Source: Curvibacter gracilis ATCC BAA-807 (GTDB taxonomy: Bacteria > Pseudomonadota > Gammaproteobacteria > Burkholderiales > Burkholderiaceae_C). From it: a stretch of 64,000 nt of DNA. The stretch's first letter is position 1. Each line of letters starts with the position of its first letter. The stretch is from the NCBI RefSeq assembly GCF_000518645.1, contig NZ_JADZ01000006.1:186001-250000 (forward strand). The letters are read 5' to 3'. Below, in pieces: positions 42,264-50,020 of this stretch. The position numbers and the translations under genes were made by a program. The notes beneath the pieces were generated by a model. It made no database searches. It had not been told where the DNA came from and saw only the letters and a list, made by a program, of their open reading frames with translations.

Positions 42264-43133
42264 ATGACGGATCCCATGACGGAACTGACCCTGACCCGCT
42301 TTCACCGCACCCGCCTGATGCAGATCTGGCGCTCGGCCGGCTGGCCGAGCAAGGACGGGCTGGAGATCGACCTGCTGGCCGCCGGCCTGGTGGCCATGCA
42401 GACCAGCCCCGAGGGCCACGAATGCCTGCGCCTGACCGAGGCCGGCATCCAGACCCTGGCGCAGGCACGCCAGCGCAGCCTGCGGGCCTTGAGCGCACAC
42501 GACCGCCTGGCACAGCGCTTTGCCGAGCACCTGATGGCCACCGGCCGCATCGTGTGGCGCGAGCTCTCGCTGCGCGCCGCCATCGACCCGCCCGGCCAGC
42601 CCCCGGACCCGGAGCAGCCACAGGCCCAACCCGACACGGAACCCGCCCCTGCGGCGGCCACCACCGCCCTGCCATCGCTCTGGCCTGACGAGGCCCCGCC
42701 CGCACCGGCCCCGGTGCCGCATGTGTGGCGCATGGCCCGGCCTGACCTGTTTTCGGTGCGCAACACCTCGGTCGAGGCCTACCTGCAGCCCATGGTGCAT
42801 GAGATCAAGTTCAGCCGTGCCGACCTGCTGTCCGACCTGCGCCACAGCGCCAAACGCCAGGCCTACCAATGGCTGAGCGAAGCCTGCTACTACGTGTTTC
42901 CGGCCGGGGTGGCACGGCCCAATGAGATCCCCGAGCACCTGGGCATCTGGGTGCTGCACGGCAACCTGGCCGACGGCCAGTTCGAGATGCTGCGCGCGGC
43001 CCGCCACACGCGCTGCACGCTGCCCTTTCCGGTGTGGCTGGCGCTGTCCAAGGCCACCCCGCTGCGCCGCGAGGGCGACGAATTGCAGACCCGCCTGGGC
43101 GAAGACCCGAGCCAGAGCCAGGAACTGGTGTGA
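42264..43133 (+). CDS. Predicted PD-(D/E)XK nuclease with winged-helix-like N-terminus
   Basis: 289-residue protein. Residues 1 to about 75 (TRFHRTRLMQIWRSAGWPSK, then LEIDLLAAGLVA, LRLTEAGIQTLAQ) look like a winged-helix DNA-binding domain. A Pro/Ala-rich linker (about 107-150) leads to a C-terminal domain with WRMARPDLFSV (Asp161), VHEIKFSRADLLSDLR (Glu180-x-Lys182) and AYQWLSEACYYVFPAG. This D...ExK arrangement is the restriction-like nuclease fold and resembles MmcB-type DNA-repair proteins; the assignment is from motifs alone. ATG 42264 is chosen; 42276 is an alternative. Its stop overlaps the helicase GTG start by three bases (GTGA), so the two products are coupled and probably act together. 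A LexA-like box precedes it. Confidence 0.65.
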   Translation: MTDPMTELTLTRFHRTRLMQIWRSAGWPSKDGLEIDLLAAGLVAMQTSPEGHECLRLTEAGIQTLAQARQRSLRALSAHDRLAQRFAEHLMATGRIVWRELSLRAAIDPPGQPPDPEQPQAQPDTEPAPAAATTALPSLWPDEAPPAPAPVPHVWRMARPDLFSVRNTSVEAYLQPMVHEIKFSRADLLSDLRHSAKRQAYQWLSEACYYVFPAGVARPNEIPEHLGIWVLHGNLADGQFEMLRAARHTRCTLPFPVWLALSKATPLRREGDELQTRLGEDPSQSQELV

Positions 43134-45487
43134 ACGCCGACACGGCCCCGGTGCAGCCCCAGGCAAAGGCACAAGCCGAGGCAGAAACGCCCGTGGTCTA
43201 CACCGTGGCCGTGCGCGAGCTGTGCGAGTTCACCGCCAAGCAAGGCGACCTCGACCTGCGCTTCACCCCCGCCCCCAGCGCGCTGGAAGGCATGGCCGGC
43301 CACGCCCTGGTGGCGCGCCGGCGTGGCCCGGACTACCAGGCCGAACTCAGCCTCAGCGGCGTGTACCAGGGGCAGCTGCGGGTGCGCGGCCGCGCCGATG
43401 GTTTTGCTGCCGACGCAGGCCGGCTCGACGAGGTCAAGACCCACAAGGGCTCGCTGGAGCGGCAAAACCCCGCCCAGCGCGCCTTGCACTGGGCGCAAGC
43501 CCTGGTCTACGGCTGGCTGCTGTGCCAGCAGCAGGGCCGGGACCAGCTCGAACTGGCCCTGGTCTACCTGGACGTGGGCACCGAGCAGGAGACCGTGTTC
43601 ACCCGGCACTGCAGCGCGGCTGAGTTGCAGGCCCATTTCGAGACCCAGTGCGCCCGCTTTCTGGCCTGGGCCCAGGCGCAACAGGCCCATCGCCGGGCCC
43701 GCGACGCGGCCCTGCTGGCCCTGGTCTTTCCGCACCCTGACTTCCGCACCGGCCAGCGCCCCCTGGCCGAGGCAGTGTACAAGGCCGCGCGCAGCGGGCG
43801 CTGCCTGCTGGCGCAGGCGCCCACCGGCATCGGCAAGACGGTGGGCACGCTGTTCCCGCTGCTCAAGGCCGCGCCCGGCCAGCAGCTCGACAAGCTGTTC
43901 TTCCTGAGCGCCAAGACCTCGGGCCGGCCACTGGCCCTGGCGGCGCTGCGGCGCCTGGGCGGCCCCTCGGGCTGGCCGCTGCGGGTGCTCGAGCTGGTGG
44001 CCCGCGACAAGGCCTGCGAACACCCCGACCGCGCCTGCCATGGCGAGTCATGCCCACTGGCCCAGGGCTTCTACGACCGCCTGCCCGCGGCGCGCAGCGC
44101 CGCTCTGAGCGGCAGCACCGACCCCGACGGCAGCGCCCCACTCGACCAGGCCCGGCTTCGGGCCGTGGCCCTGCAGCACCAGGTCTGCCCCTACTACCTG
44201 GGCCAGGAACTGGCGCGCTGGGCCGATGTGGTGGTGGGCGACTACCACCACTACTTCGATGGCGGGGGGCTGCTGCACGGACTGACCCAGGCCAACGACT
44301 GGCGCGTGGCCCTGCTGGTGGACGAGGCCCACAACCTGCTGGAGCGCGCCCGCAGCATGTACAGCGTGGCGCTGCGCCCCGAGCACCTGGCCCGGGCGCG
44401 CCAGAGCCCCACCGCCCAGCAGTCGCAGCCCGTGCGCCAGGCCCTGGCCCGGGTGGGCCGCGCCTGGGTGGCCCACGACAAGGCCCAGGGCCCGCACTAC
44501 CAGGTGCACGAGCACTTTCCGCCCAAGCTGCTGGCCGCCCTGCAGCAAGCCCTCAGCACCCTGGCCGAGCACCAGGCCGAACACCCCACCGACAACGACC
44601 CGGCCCTGCTCGACTTCCAGTTCGAAACCCTGCAACTGGGCCGCCTGCTGGAGCAGTTCGGCCCGCATTCGATGGTGGATGTGAGCCCTGGCCCGGCCAC
44701 CGCCCCGGTCCCCGGGCAATCGCTGCTGTGCCTGCGCAACCTGGTGCCCGCGCACTTTCTGCGCGCCCGTTTCGCCAGCGCCCACAGCTGCACCCTGTTC
44801 TCGGCCACGCTGCAGCCCATGCACTACCACGCCGACCTGCTGGGCCTGCCCGACGACACGGCCTGCATCGAGGTCGAGTCGCCCTTCCAGGCGGCCCAGT
44901 TGCAGGTGCACACCGCGCACGACCTGTCCACCCGTTTCCAGCACCGCGCCCAATCGCTGGACCCGCTGGTGGACCGGATGGCCGCGCAGTACCAGGCCCG
45001 GCCTGGCAACTACCTGGCCTTTTTCAGCAGCCATGACTACCTGCAGCAGGCCGCGGCGCGCCTGGCCCAACGCCACCCCGAGCTGCCTTGCTGGAGCCAG
45101 TCGCGCGGCATGAGCGAAGCCGAGCAACAGGGCTTTCTGGCGCGCTTCCGGGACGAGGGCCAGGGCATCGGTTTCGCGGTGCTGGGCGGGGCCTTTGCCG
45201 AGGGCATCGACCTGCCGGGCCGGCGCCTGATCGGCGCCTTTGTGGCCACCCTGGGCCTGCCCCAGCTCAACCCGGTCAACGAAGAGATCCGCCGCCGGCT
45301 GCAGGCCCAGTTCGGCGCCGGCTACGACTACACCTACCTCTACCCCGGCCTGCAGAAAGTGGTGCAGGCCGCCGGGCGGGTGATCCGCGGCCCCGGCGAC
45401 GAGGGCGTGATCCACCTGCTGGACGACCGCTTTGCCCGGCCCGAGGTGCGCCGCCTGCTGCCGGCCTGGTGGGGACTCAAGGACTGA
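43130..45487 (+). CDS. RecB/Cas4-like nuclease fused to XPD/DinG-type Fe-S helicase
   Basis: 785-residue predicted ATP-dependent DNA helicase-nuclease. Residues about 20-200 form a PD-(D/E)XK domain of the RecB/Cas4 type: Asp90 in RGRADGF, Glu101-x-Lys103 in LDEVKTHKG, and the QxxxY motif Q123-Y127 in HWAQALVYGW. The helicase follows: Walker A APTGIGKT (230-237), four Cys suited to a 4Fe-4S cluster (C296, C303, C308, C353, in KACEHPDRACHGESC and VCPYY), DEAH box at 398-401 (LLVDEAHNLLE), and motif VI QAAGRVIRGPGDEG near the C-terminus. The GTG start overlaps the upstream nuclease stop, with AGGA five to six bases upstream. Comparable fusions exist in proteobacteria; the SOS box suggests a role in damaged-fork or crosslink repair (inference). 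Confidence 0.85.
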   Translation: MNADTAPVQPQAKAQAEAETPVVYTVAVRELCEFTAKQGDLDLRFTPAPSALEGMAGHALVARRRGPDYQAELSLSGVYQGQLRVRGRADGFAADAGRLDEVKTHKGSLERQNPAQRALHWAQALVYGWLLCQQQGRDQLELALVYLDVGTEQETVFTRHCSAAELQAHFETQCARFLAWAQAQQAHRRARDAALLALVFPHPDFRTGQRPLAEAVYKAARSGRCLLAQAPTGIGKTVGTLFPLLKAAPGQQLDKLFFLSAKTSGRPLALAALRRLGGPSGWPLRVLELVARDKACEHPDRACHGESCPLAQGFYDRLPAARSAALSGSTDPDGSAPLDQARLRAVALQHQVCPYYLGQELARWADVVVGDYHHYFDGGGLLHGLTQANDWRVALLVDEAHNLLERARSMYSVALRPEHLARARQSPTAQQSQPVRQALARVGRAWVAHDKAQGPHYQVHEHFPPKLLAALQQALSTLAEHQAEHPTDNDPALLDFQFETLQLGRLLEQFGPHSMVDVSPGPATAPVPGQSLLCLRNLVPAHFLRARFASAHSCTLFSATLQPMHYHADLLGLPDDTACIEVESPFQAAQLQVHTAHDLSTRFQHRAQSLDPLVDRMAAQYQARPGNYLAFFSSHDYLQQAAARLAQRHPELPCWSQSRGMSEAEQQGFLARFRDEGQGIGFAVLGGAFAEGIDLPGRRLIGAFVATLGLPQLNPVNEEIRRRLQAQFGAGYDYTYLYPGLQKVVQAAGRVIRGPGDEGVIHLLDDRFARPEVRRLLPAWWGLKD

Positions 45488-45545
45488 GGCCGCCGGGGCC
45501 GCATTGGGCCGCAAGGAGGTACGGCCCAGCGAAACAATCCAGGGG

Positions 45546-45977
45546 CTAGAGTTCTCCCTCCCAGGGATTCAGAAAGGGCACCTTGGCATGCCGGAACTCG
45601 GAGACATCTCGGGTGACGACCGTGAGCCCGTGTTGGGCTGCAGTGGCTGCAATGATGAGATCGGGCTGAGAGAAGGTGTGCCCAGCTTTACGACCTGCTT
45701 CCACAAAAAGCCGCCAGGTGAGCATCACCTCTTCTGACACAGGCAACACACGGCGCTCGAACATGGGTCGCACCTTGTGCGTCAGCCAGTTCATCAGTTC
45801 TGCGCGGCGACCGGCCTCTGCGAGCAGCTCAATGCCAAAGCGGATTTCCGCCAGCGTCACGGTGCTGATGTAAAGCGACTCCAAGGGCTGGGCGGCCACG
45901 AAAGCCAGAACACGCGCATCAGGACGCGGCCTGCGCAGCTCGGAGATGACGTTGGTGTCCAGCAGGTAGTCCGTCAC
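45546..45977 (-). CDS. VapC-type PIN-domain toxin
   Basis: 143-residue PIN-domain ribonuclease, a probable toxin acting on tRNA or other RNA. The acidic metal residues are visible: Asp in YLLDTNVISELRRP, Glu in TLAEIRFGIELL, Asp in FSQPDLIIAATAAQHG and Asp in VVTRDVSEFRH. The sequence is closest in pattern to FitB/VapC proteins (DTNVISELR). The GTG start overlaps the antitoxin stop as GTGA, the normal antitoxin-toxin coupling. Confidence 0.9.
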   Translation of the reverse strand: MTDYLLDTNVISELRRPRPDARVLAFVAAQPLESLYISTVTLAEIRFGIELLAEAGRRAELMNWLTHKVRPMFERRVLPVSEEVMLTWRLFVEAGRKAGHTFSQPDLIIAATAAQHGLTVVTRDVSEFRHAKVPFLNPWEGEL

Positions 45978-46261
45978 AGCAGCACATCCCTGACCGGCAT
46001 GGCCTCACGCGGGACATCGAGGTCCATGTCACGGTAGGGTGAGGACTGGATGGCCTCGATCAAGTGGCTCCCCGTCAGTTGCCCACTCAGACGACGAAAA
46101 TCTGCGGCGGTGATGACCACCACCTCGTCCCGGCCATGCACGGTGACGTGCTGTGGTCCCTCGCTGTGCACGCGGCGCACCAGCTCACTGAAACGGGCCT
46201 TCGCGTCCTGCAGCATCCAACGGCCAGGCGGCGCAGCGTTTTCTGATGTTGTCTTGCTCAT
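45974..46261 (-). CDS. Phd/YefM-family antitoxin
   Basis: 95-residue antitoxin of the Phd/YefM type, expected to bind and neutralise the adjacent PIN toxin and to repress the operon. The DNA-binding N-terminal domain is WMLQDAKARFSELVRRVHSE, followed by GPQHVTVHGRDEVVVITAAD; the C-terminal tail (SSPYRDMDLDVPRE) is the likely toxin-binding arm. I start at ATG 46261, with GAGG five bases upstream; a GTG two codons earlier is possible. A perfect palindrome lies just upstream. Confidence 0.9.
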   Translation of the reverse strand: MSKTTSENAAPPGRWMLQDAKARFSELVRRVHSEGPQHVTVHGRDEVVVITAADFRRLSGQLTGSHLIEAIQSSPYRDMDLDVPREAMPVRDVLL

Positions 46262-46276
46262 AGGCACCTCGACTTT

Positions 46277-46291
46277 TGGTCAGCCTGACCA
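46277..46291. promoter_or_regulatory. Palindromic operator of the toxin-antitoxin operon
   Basis: TGGTCAGCCTGACCA is a perfect 7-bp inverted repeat around one base, 15 bases upstream of the antitoxin ATG. Phd/VapB-type antitoxins autoregulate by binding such palindromes, so this is the natural operator candidate. Confidence 0.65.
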
Positions 46292-46377
46292 GAATAGCAG
46301 CCAGTGCTGGATGGATCAATGGGATGCCCATGCCCGCCTGAGGCGGCTCAACGCTCGGTGCGGCACACTCGGGCCCC

Positions 46378-47955
46378 ATGAACTCCAGCCCCCACAGCCA
46401 CTCCAGCCCCCCCGGCGCGGACGCCGTGCTGATCCATGCCCTGCAAGCCCTGTTGCAAGCCCCATCACAGGCCAGCACGGGCCAGCCCGTGCGCCTGATC
46501 GAGACCCACATCTCCTGGGTGCTGCTGGCCGGCGAGCAGGCCTACAAACTCAAGAAGCCGGTGCGGCTGCCCTTTGTGGACTTCAGCACGCTGGCGCTGC
46601 GCCGGCATTTCTGCGACGAAGAACAGCGCCTGAACCAGCGCCTGGCGCCGCAGCTGTACCGGGGCGTGCAGGCCATCACCGGCACCCCCGAAGCCCCGCT
46701 GCTGGGAGGCCAGGGCCCCGCCATCGAGTACGCGGTGTGCATGCGCCGCTTCGCCCCGGGGGCCCTGCTCAGCGAGCGGCTGGCCGCCGGGGTGCTGGGT
46801 GCCGAAGAGCTGCAGGGGCTGGCGCAGCGTGTGGGCCAGTTCCATCAGCAGGCGGCCGTGGCCCAGCCCGGGCAGGGCTGGGGCCAGCCACAGCAGATCG
46901 AGCAGGCCGCCCTGAAGGTGCTGGCGCAACTGCAGGCCGCCCTGGGCGAGGCCCCCGTGGCAGCGCTGCGGCGATGGATGCAGGCACAAGTGCTGGTGCT
47001 GGCGCCGGTCTGGCAGACCCGGCTGGAACAGGGCTGGGTGCGCGAAGGCCATGGCGACCTGCACCTGAACAACTGCGTGCTGACCGAGGAGGGCGCCACC
47101 GGCTTCGACTGCATCGAGTTCGATCCGGCCCTGCGCTGGATCGATGTGATGAGCGACCTGGGCTTTCTGACCATGGACCTGCACGCCCATGGCCGCCCCG
47201 ACCTGGCGGCGGGCGTGCTGGACCATTACCTGCAACAGACCGGCGACTGTGGCGGCCTGGCCGTGCTGCGCTTCTACGAGGTCTACCGCGCCCTGGTGCG
47301 CGCCCTGGTGGCCACGCTGAGCCCGCCCCAGCCGGGCGCCACCGACTACCTGGCCTGCGCACACGCCCTGAGCCTGGGCCCACCCGGCGGGCCGCGCCTG
47401 CTGATCACGCTGGGCCTGTCGGGCTCGGGCAAATCCACGGTGGCCGCCCAGTTGCTGCAAGCCACCGGGGCGGTGCGCCTGCGCTCGGATGTGGAGCGCA
47501 AGCGCCTGTTCGGCCTGCAGGCGCTGCAGCGCTCCGAGGCCCTGGGCCTGTCGCTGTACACGCCCGAGGCCACGCGCCGCACCTTTGACCGCCTGCATGA
47601 GCAGGCCGCCACGGCCCTGCGGGCGGGTTGGCCGGTGGTGGTGGATGCCGCCTTTTTGCGGCGCGGCGAGCGCGACCGCTTCCAGGCCCTGGCCCGGTCG
47701 CTGGGCCTGCCTTTCGGCGTGCTGCACTGCCACTGCGACCCGGCCTTGATGCGCTCGCGCATCGAGGCCCGCCAGGCCCGCGGCGACGATGCCTCGGAGG
47801 CCACGCCCGAGGTGCTGCAAAGCCAGCTCAAAGGCCCCGGTGGGCCCGAAGCCGACGAACTGCCCTGGGTGCTGTCGGTGGACACCACCGAGCCCCTGGG
47901 CCCGGCCGACATCGCCGCCCTGGCGCGCCGCTGGCTGGAGCAGCACGGCCCCTGA
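46378..47955 (+). CDS. Two-domain phosphotransferase-like / P-loop kinase protein
   Basis: 525-residue protein with two parts. The N-terminal half (to about residue 335) is aminoglycoside phosphotransferase-like, with EQAYKLKKPVRLPFVDFS as an ATP-lysine region, the Brenner-type loop VREGHGDLHLNNCVL and FDCIEFDPALRWIDVMSDL. The C-terminal half is a P-loop kinase/ATPase with Walker A LGLSGSGKST and VRLRSDVERKRLFGL. The combination (COG2187 with COG0645) is widespread and has no established substrate; the name does not imply antibiotic resistance. ATG 46378 is the only start that fits. It is divergent from the toxin-antitoxin pair and 30 bases before the small membrane gene. Confidence 0.82.
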   Translation: MNSSPHSHSSPPGADAVLIHALQALLQAPSQASTGQPVRLIETHISWVLLAGEQAYKLKKPVRLPFVDFSTLALRRHFCDEEQRLNQRLAPQLYRGVQAITGTPEAPLLGGQGPAIEYAVCMRRFAPGALLSERLAAGVLGAEELQGLAQRVGQFHQQAAVAQPGQGWGQPQQIEQAALKVLAQLQAALGEAPVAALRRWMQAQVLVLAPVWQTRLEQGWVREGHGDLHLNNCVLTEEGATGFDCIEFDPALRWIDVMSDLGFLTMDLHAHGRPDLAAGVLDHYLQQTGDCGGLAVLRFYEVYRALVRALVATLSPPQPGATDYLACAHALSLGPPGGPRLLITLGLSGSGKSTVAAQLLQATGAVRLRSDVERKRLFGLQALQRSEALGLSLYTPEATRRTFDRLHEQAATALRAGWPVVVDAAFLRRGERDRFQALARSLGLPFGVLHCHCDPALMRSRIEARQARGDDASEATPEVLQSQLKGPGGPEADELPWVLSVDTTEPLGPADIAALARRWLEQHGP

Positions 47956-47985
47956 CACCCCAGCCTCCCAGGCGAGAATGCCGCC

Positions 47986-48378
47986 ATGGAATTCCTGTTC
48001 GAGTTGCTGTTTGAACTGTTCGGCGAGGTCTTGCTGCAGGTGCTGGGCGAGCTGCTGGCCGAATGGGGCCTGCACCTGACACGCCCCGCCGAGCGACGCC
48101 GCCCGCCGCACCCCCTGTTCACCCTGCTGGGCTATGCCTTGCTGGGCCTGGCGGTCGGCGCCCTGAGCCTGCTGTGGCTGCCGCACTCACTGTTGCCGGG
48201 CAAGGGCCTGCGCCTGGCCAACCTGGTGCTGTCGCCCTTGCTGTCGGGCGCGGTGCTGGCCTGGATCGGCCACTGGCGTGCCCAACACGGCTCGCCGGTG
48301 CCGGTGCGCAACCGCTTCATGCAGGGGCTGGTGTTCGCCTTTGCCATGGCGGCGGTGCGCTATGGGGCCACGCTGTGA
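47986..48378 (+). CDS. Small membrane protein, unknown function
   Basis: 130-residue protein with an acidic amphipathic N-terminus (MEFLFELLFELFGEVLLQVL), a basic Pro-rich stretch (RPAERRRPPHP) and about three hydrophobic segments (FTLLGYALLGLAVGALSLLW, NLVLSPLLSGAVLAWIG, and LVFAFAMAAVRYG). I recognise it only as a conserved hypothetical type. It follows the kinase gene by 30 bases and probably shares its transcript; its stop is 30 bases from the end of the convergent MATE gene. Confidence 0.7.
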   Translation: MEFLFELLFELFGEVLLQVLGELLAEWGLHLTRPAERRRPPHPLFTLLGYALLGLAVGALSLLWLPHSLLPGKGLRLANLVLSPLLSGAVLAWIGHWRAQHGSPVPVRNRFMQGLVFAFAMAAVRYGATL

Positions 48379-48408
48379 GGCTTTGACGTCTGCGAGGCCC
48401 AGGGGCTG

Positions 48409-49830
48409 TCACACCAGCTTGCGGATCGGACGGCGCCGCCATACCAGCCGGTAGTACAGGCTTTGCAGCAGCAGCATGGCGATGAAGGCCACCGGGTAGG
48501 CCACCCACACGCCTTCGACACCGATGTGGCGGCTCATCAGCACGGCCACCGGCACCTCGACCCCCAGGATGCAGAAGATCGAGATGGCCGTGGGCACCAG
48601 CACCGACCCGCTGGCCCGCATCACGCCGGACAGCACGCTGGCCATGCCGAAGATCACGCTGCTCCACAGCATGATGTGCAACAGGTTCTGGGCCAGCTCC
48701 AGCACCGGGGCGCTGGTGATGAAGAACCCGATCACGGCACGCGAGAACAGGTAGGCCACGGTGACCAGGGCCCCGGTGAGCACCAGATTCATCAGGAGCC
48801 CGGTGCGCGCGATGTCGCCCAGGCGCTCGCTGCGCCCGGCGCCAATCGCCTGGGCACCCAGGATGGAGGCGGTGATGGCGATCGAGATGGCCGGGAACTG
48901 CACATAGGCCACGATCTGGTTCACCGCACCGTAGGCCGCCGTGGCGTCGGAGCCAAAGCCATTGACCAGGGACAGCAGGGCCAGCTCGGCCAGCGAGATG
49001 ACGATCATCTGCAGCCCTGTGGGCACGCCGATGCGCAGCACCGTGGCCAGCAGCCGGGGCTCGATGCGCAGGTGGCGCAGCAAGGCGGCATCGGGCGCCA
49101 GCGGGTGCAGGCGCCGGCGCAGGTGCCAGCCCAGCCACAGCAGCGCACAGGCGGTGGACAGCACCGAGGCCAGGGCGCCACTGGCCACGCCCATGCGCGG
49201 CAGGCCCGCCCAGCCCAGGATGAAGGCCGGCGTGAACACCAGGCCCAGCACGGTGGACAGCACCAGGGCCTTGAGGGGCGTGACGGTGTCGCTGACACCG
49301 CGCAGCATGGCGGTGGACAGCAGGAACAGGAACATCAAGGGCATGTTGAGCAGCACGATGCGCGCATAGGCCGTGGCCTCGTCCAGGATGTTGGCCGGCG
49401 TGCCCAGGGCCCGCATCAGCGCCGGGGTGAAGCTGCCCCCCAGCAGCGCCACGGCCAGGCCCAGCAACAAGGCCACGCACAGTGCCGTGCCGGCCACGGC
49501 CTTGACCCGCCCCGTGTCGCGGGCGCCCCAGGCCTGCCCGATCAGCACCGACGAGCCCGCACCCAGACCGATGATGAAGGACACACAGAAAAAGGCCACC
49601 GGAAAGAAGCCCGACACCGCCGCCATGGCCTGCACGCCCAGGATCTGGCCGATGTAGATGTTGTTGATGGTGCCCGACAGCGCCTGCAGGATGTTGCTCA
49701 GCAACATGGGCCCGAGAAAGCCCAGGAACACCTGCCAAAGGGGTTTGGCGGGGCCCGGTGCCGGCGCGCCAGGGTGGCGCGGCGTCGCGGCATGGGGGGA
49801 GGGGGCGGAGGCGCTGCGGTGTACGGTCAT
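48409..49830 (-). CDS. MATE-family efflux transporter
   Basis: 473-residue exporter with about twelve hydrophobic segments and the MATE internal two-fold pattern. GPMLLSNILQALSGTINNIY and AAVSGFFPVAFFCVSFIIGL are typical of the N-half, with a matching VLRIGVPTGLQMIVISLAEL in the second half. Cation-driven export of drugs or metabolites is expected; the substrate is unknown. A Ser/Pro-rich soluble N-terminus of about 30 residues precedes the first helix. The 190-base gap to the divergent RNase gene holds the promoters, and I see nothing else in it. Confidence 0.9.
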   Translation of the reverse strand: MTVHRSASAPSPHAATPRHPGAPAPGPAKPLWQVFLGFLGPMLLSNILQALSGTINNIYIGQILGVQAMAAVSGFFPVAFFCVSFIIGLGAGSSVLIGQAWGARDTGRVKAVAGTALCVALLLGLAVALLGGSFTPALMRALGTPANILDEATAYARIVLLNMPLMFLFLLSTAMLRGVSDTVTPLKALVLSTVLGLVFTPAFILGWAGLPRMGVASGALASVLSTACALLWLGWHLRRRLHPLAPDAALLRHLRIEPRLLATVLRIGVPTGLQMIVISLAELALLSLVNGFGSDATAAYGAVNQIVAYVQFPAISIAITASILGAQAIGAGRSERLGDIARTGLLMNLVLTGALVTVAYLFSRAVIGFFITSAPVLELAQNLLHIMLWSSVIFGMASVLSGVMRASGSVLVPTAISIFCILGVEVPVAVLMSRHIGVEGVWVAYPVAFIAMLLLQSLYYRLVWRRRPIRKLV

Positions 49831-50020
49831 GTGCGGTCAGTTCAGGGACGGCAGCCGGGATGGGCACCGCTTGAAGCGCAAAACTCTAACAGCCCGGGGC
49901 TGTGCGGCCCTGTCGCCCCTCGCACAGCCTGGCCACGACCCAGGACATCCGCCCGGCATGGCTTGCTGCAAAATGAGCCTTCTCCCTTTTTGCCCGGGCC
50001 TGCCCCGGCCACCGTGCCCC

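Noticed and set aside
46378-47955. Aminoglycoside-resistance gene
   Set aside because: Only the fold and the HGDLHLNN loop are shared with APH enzymes. The fused C-terminal kinase domain and chromosomal setting match a common housekeeping family of unknown substrate.
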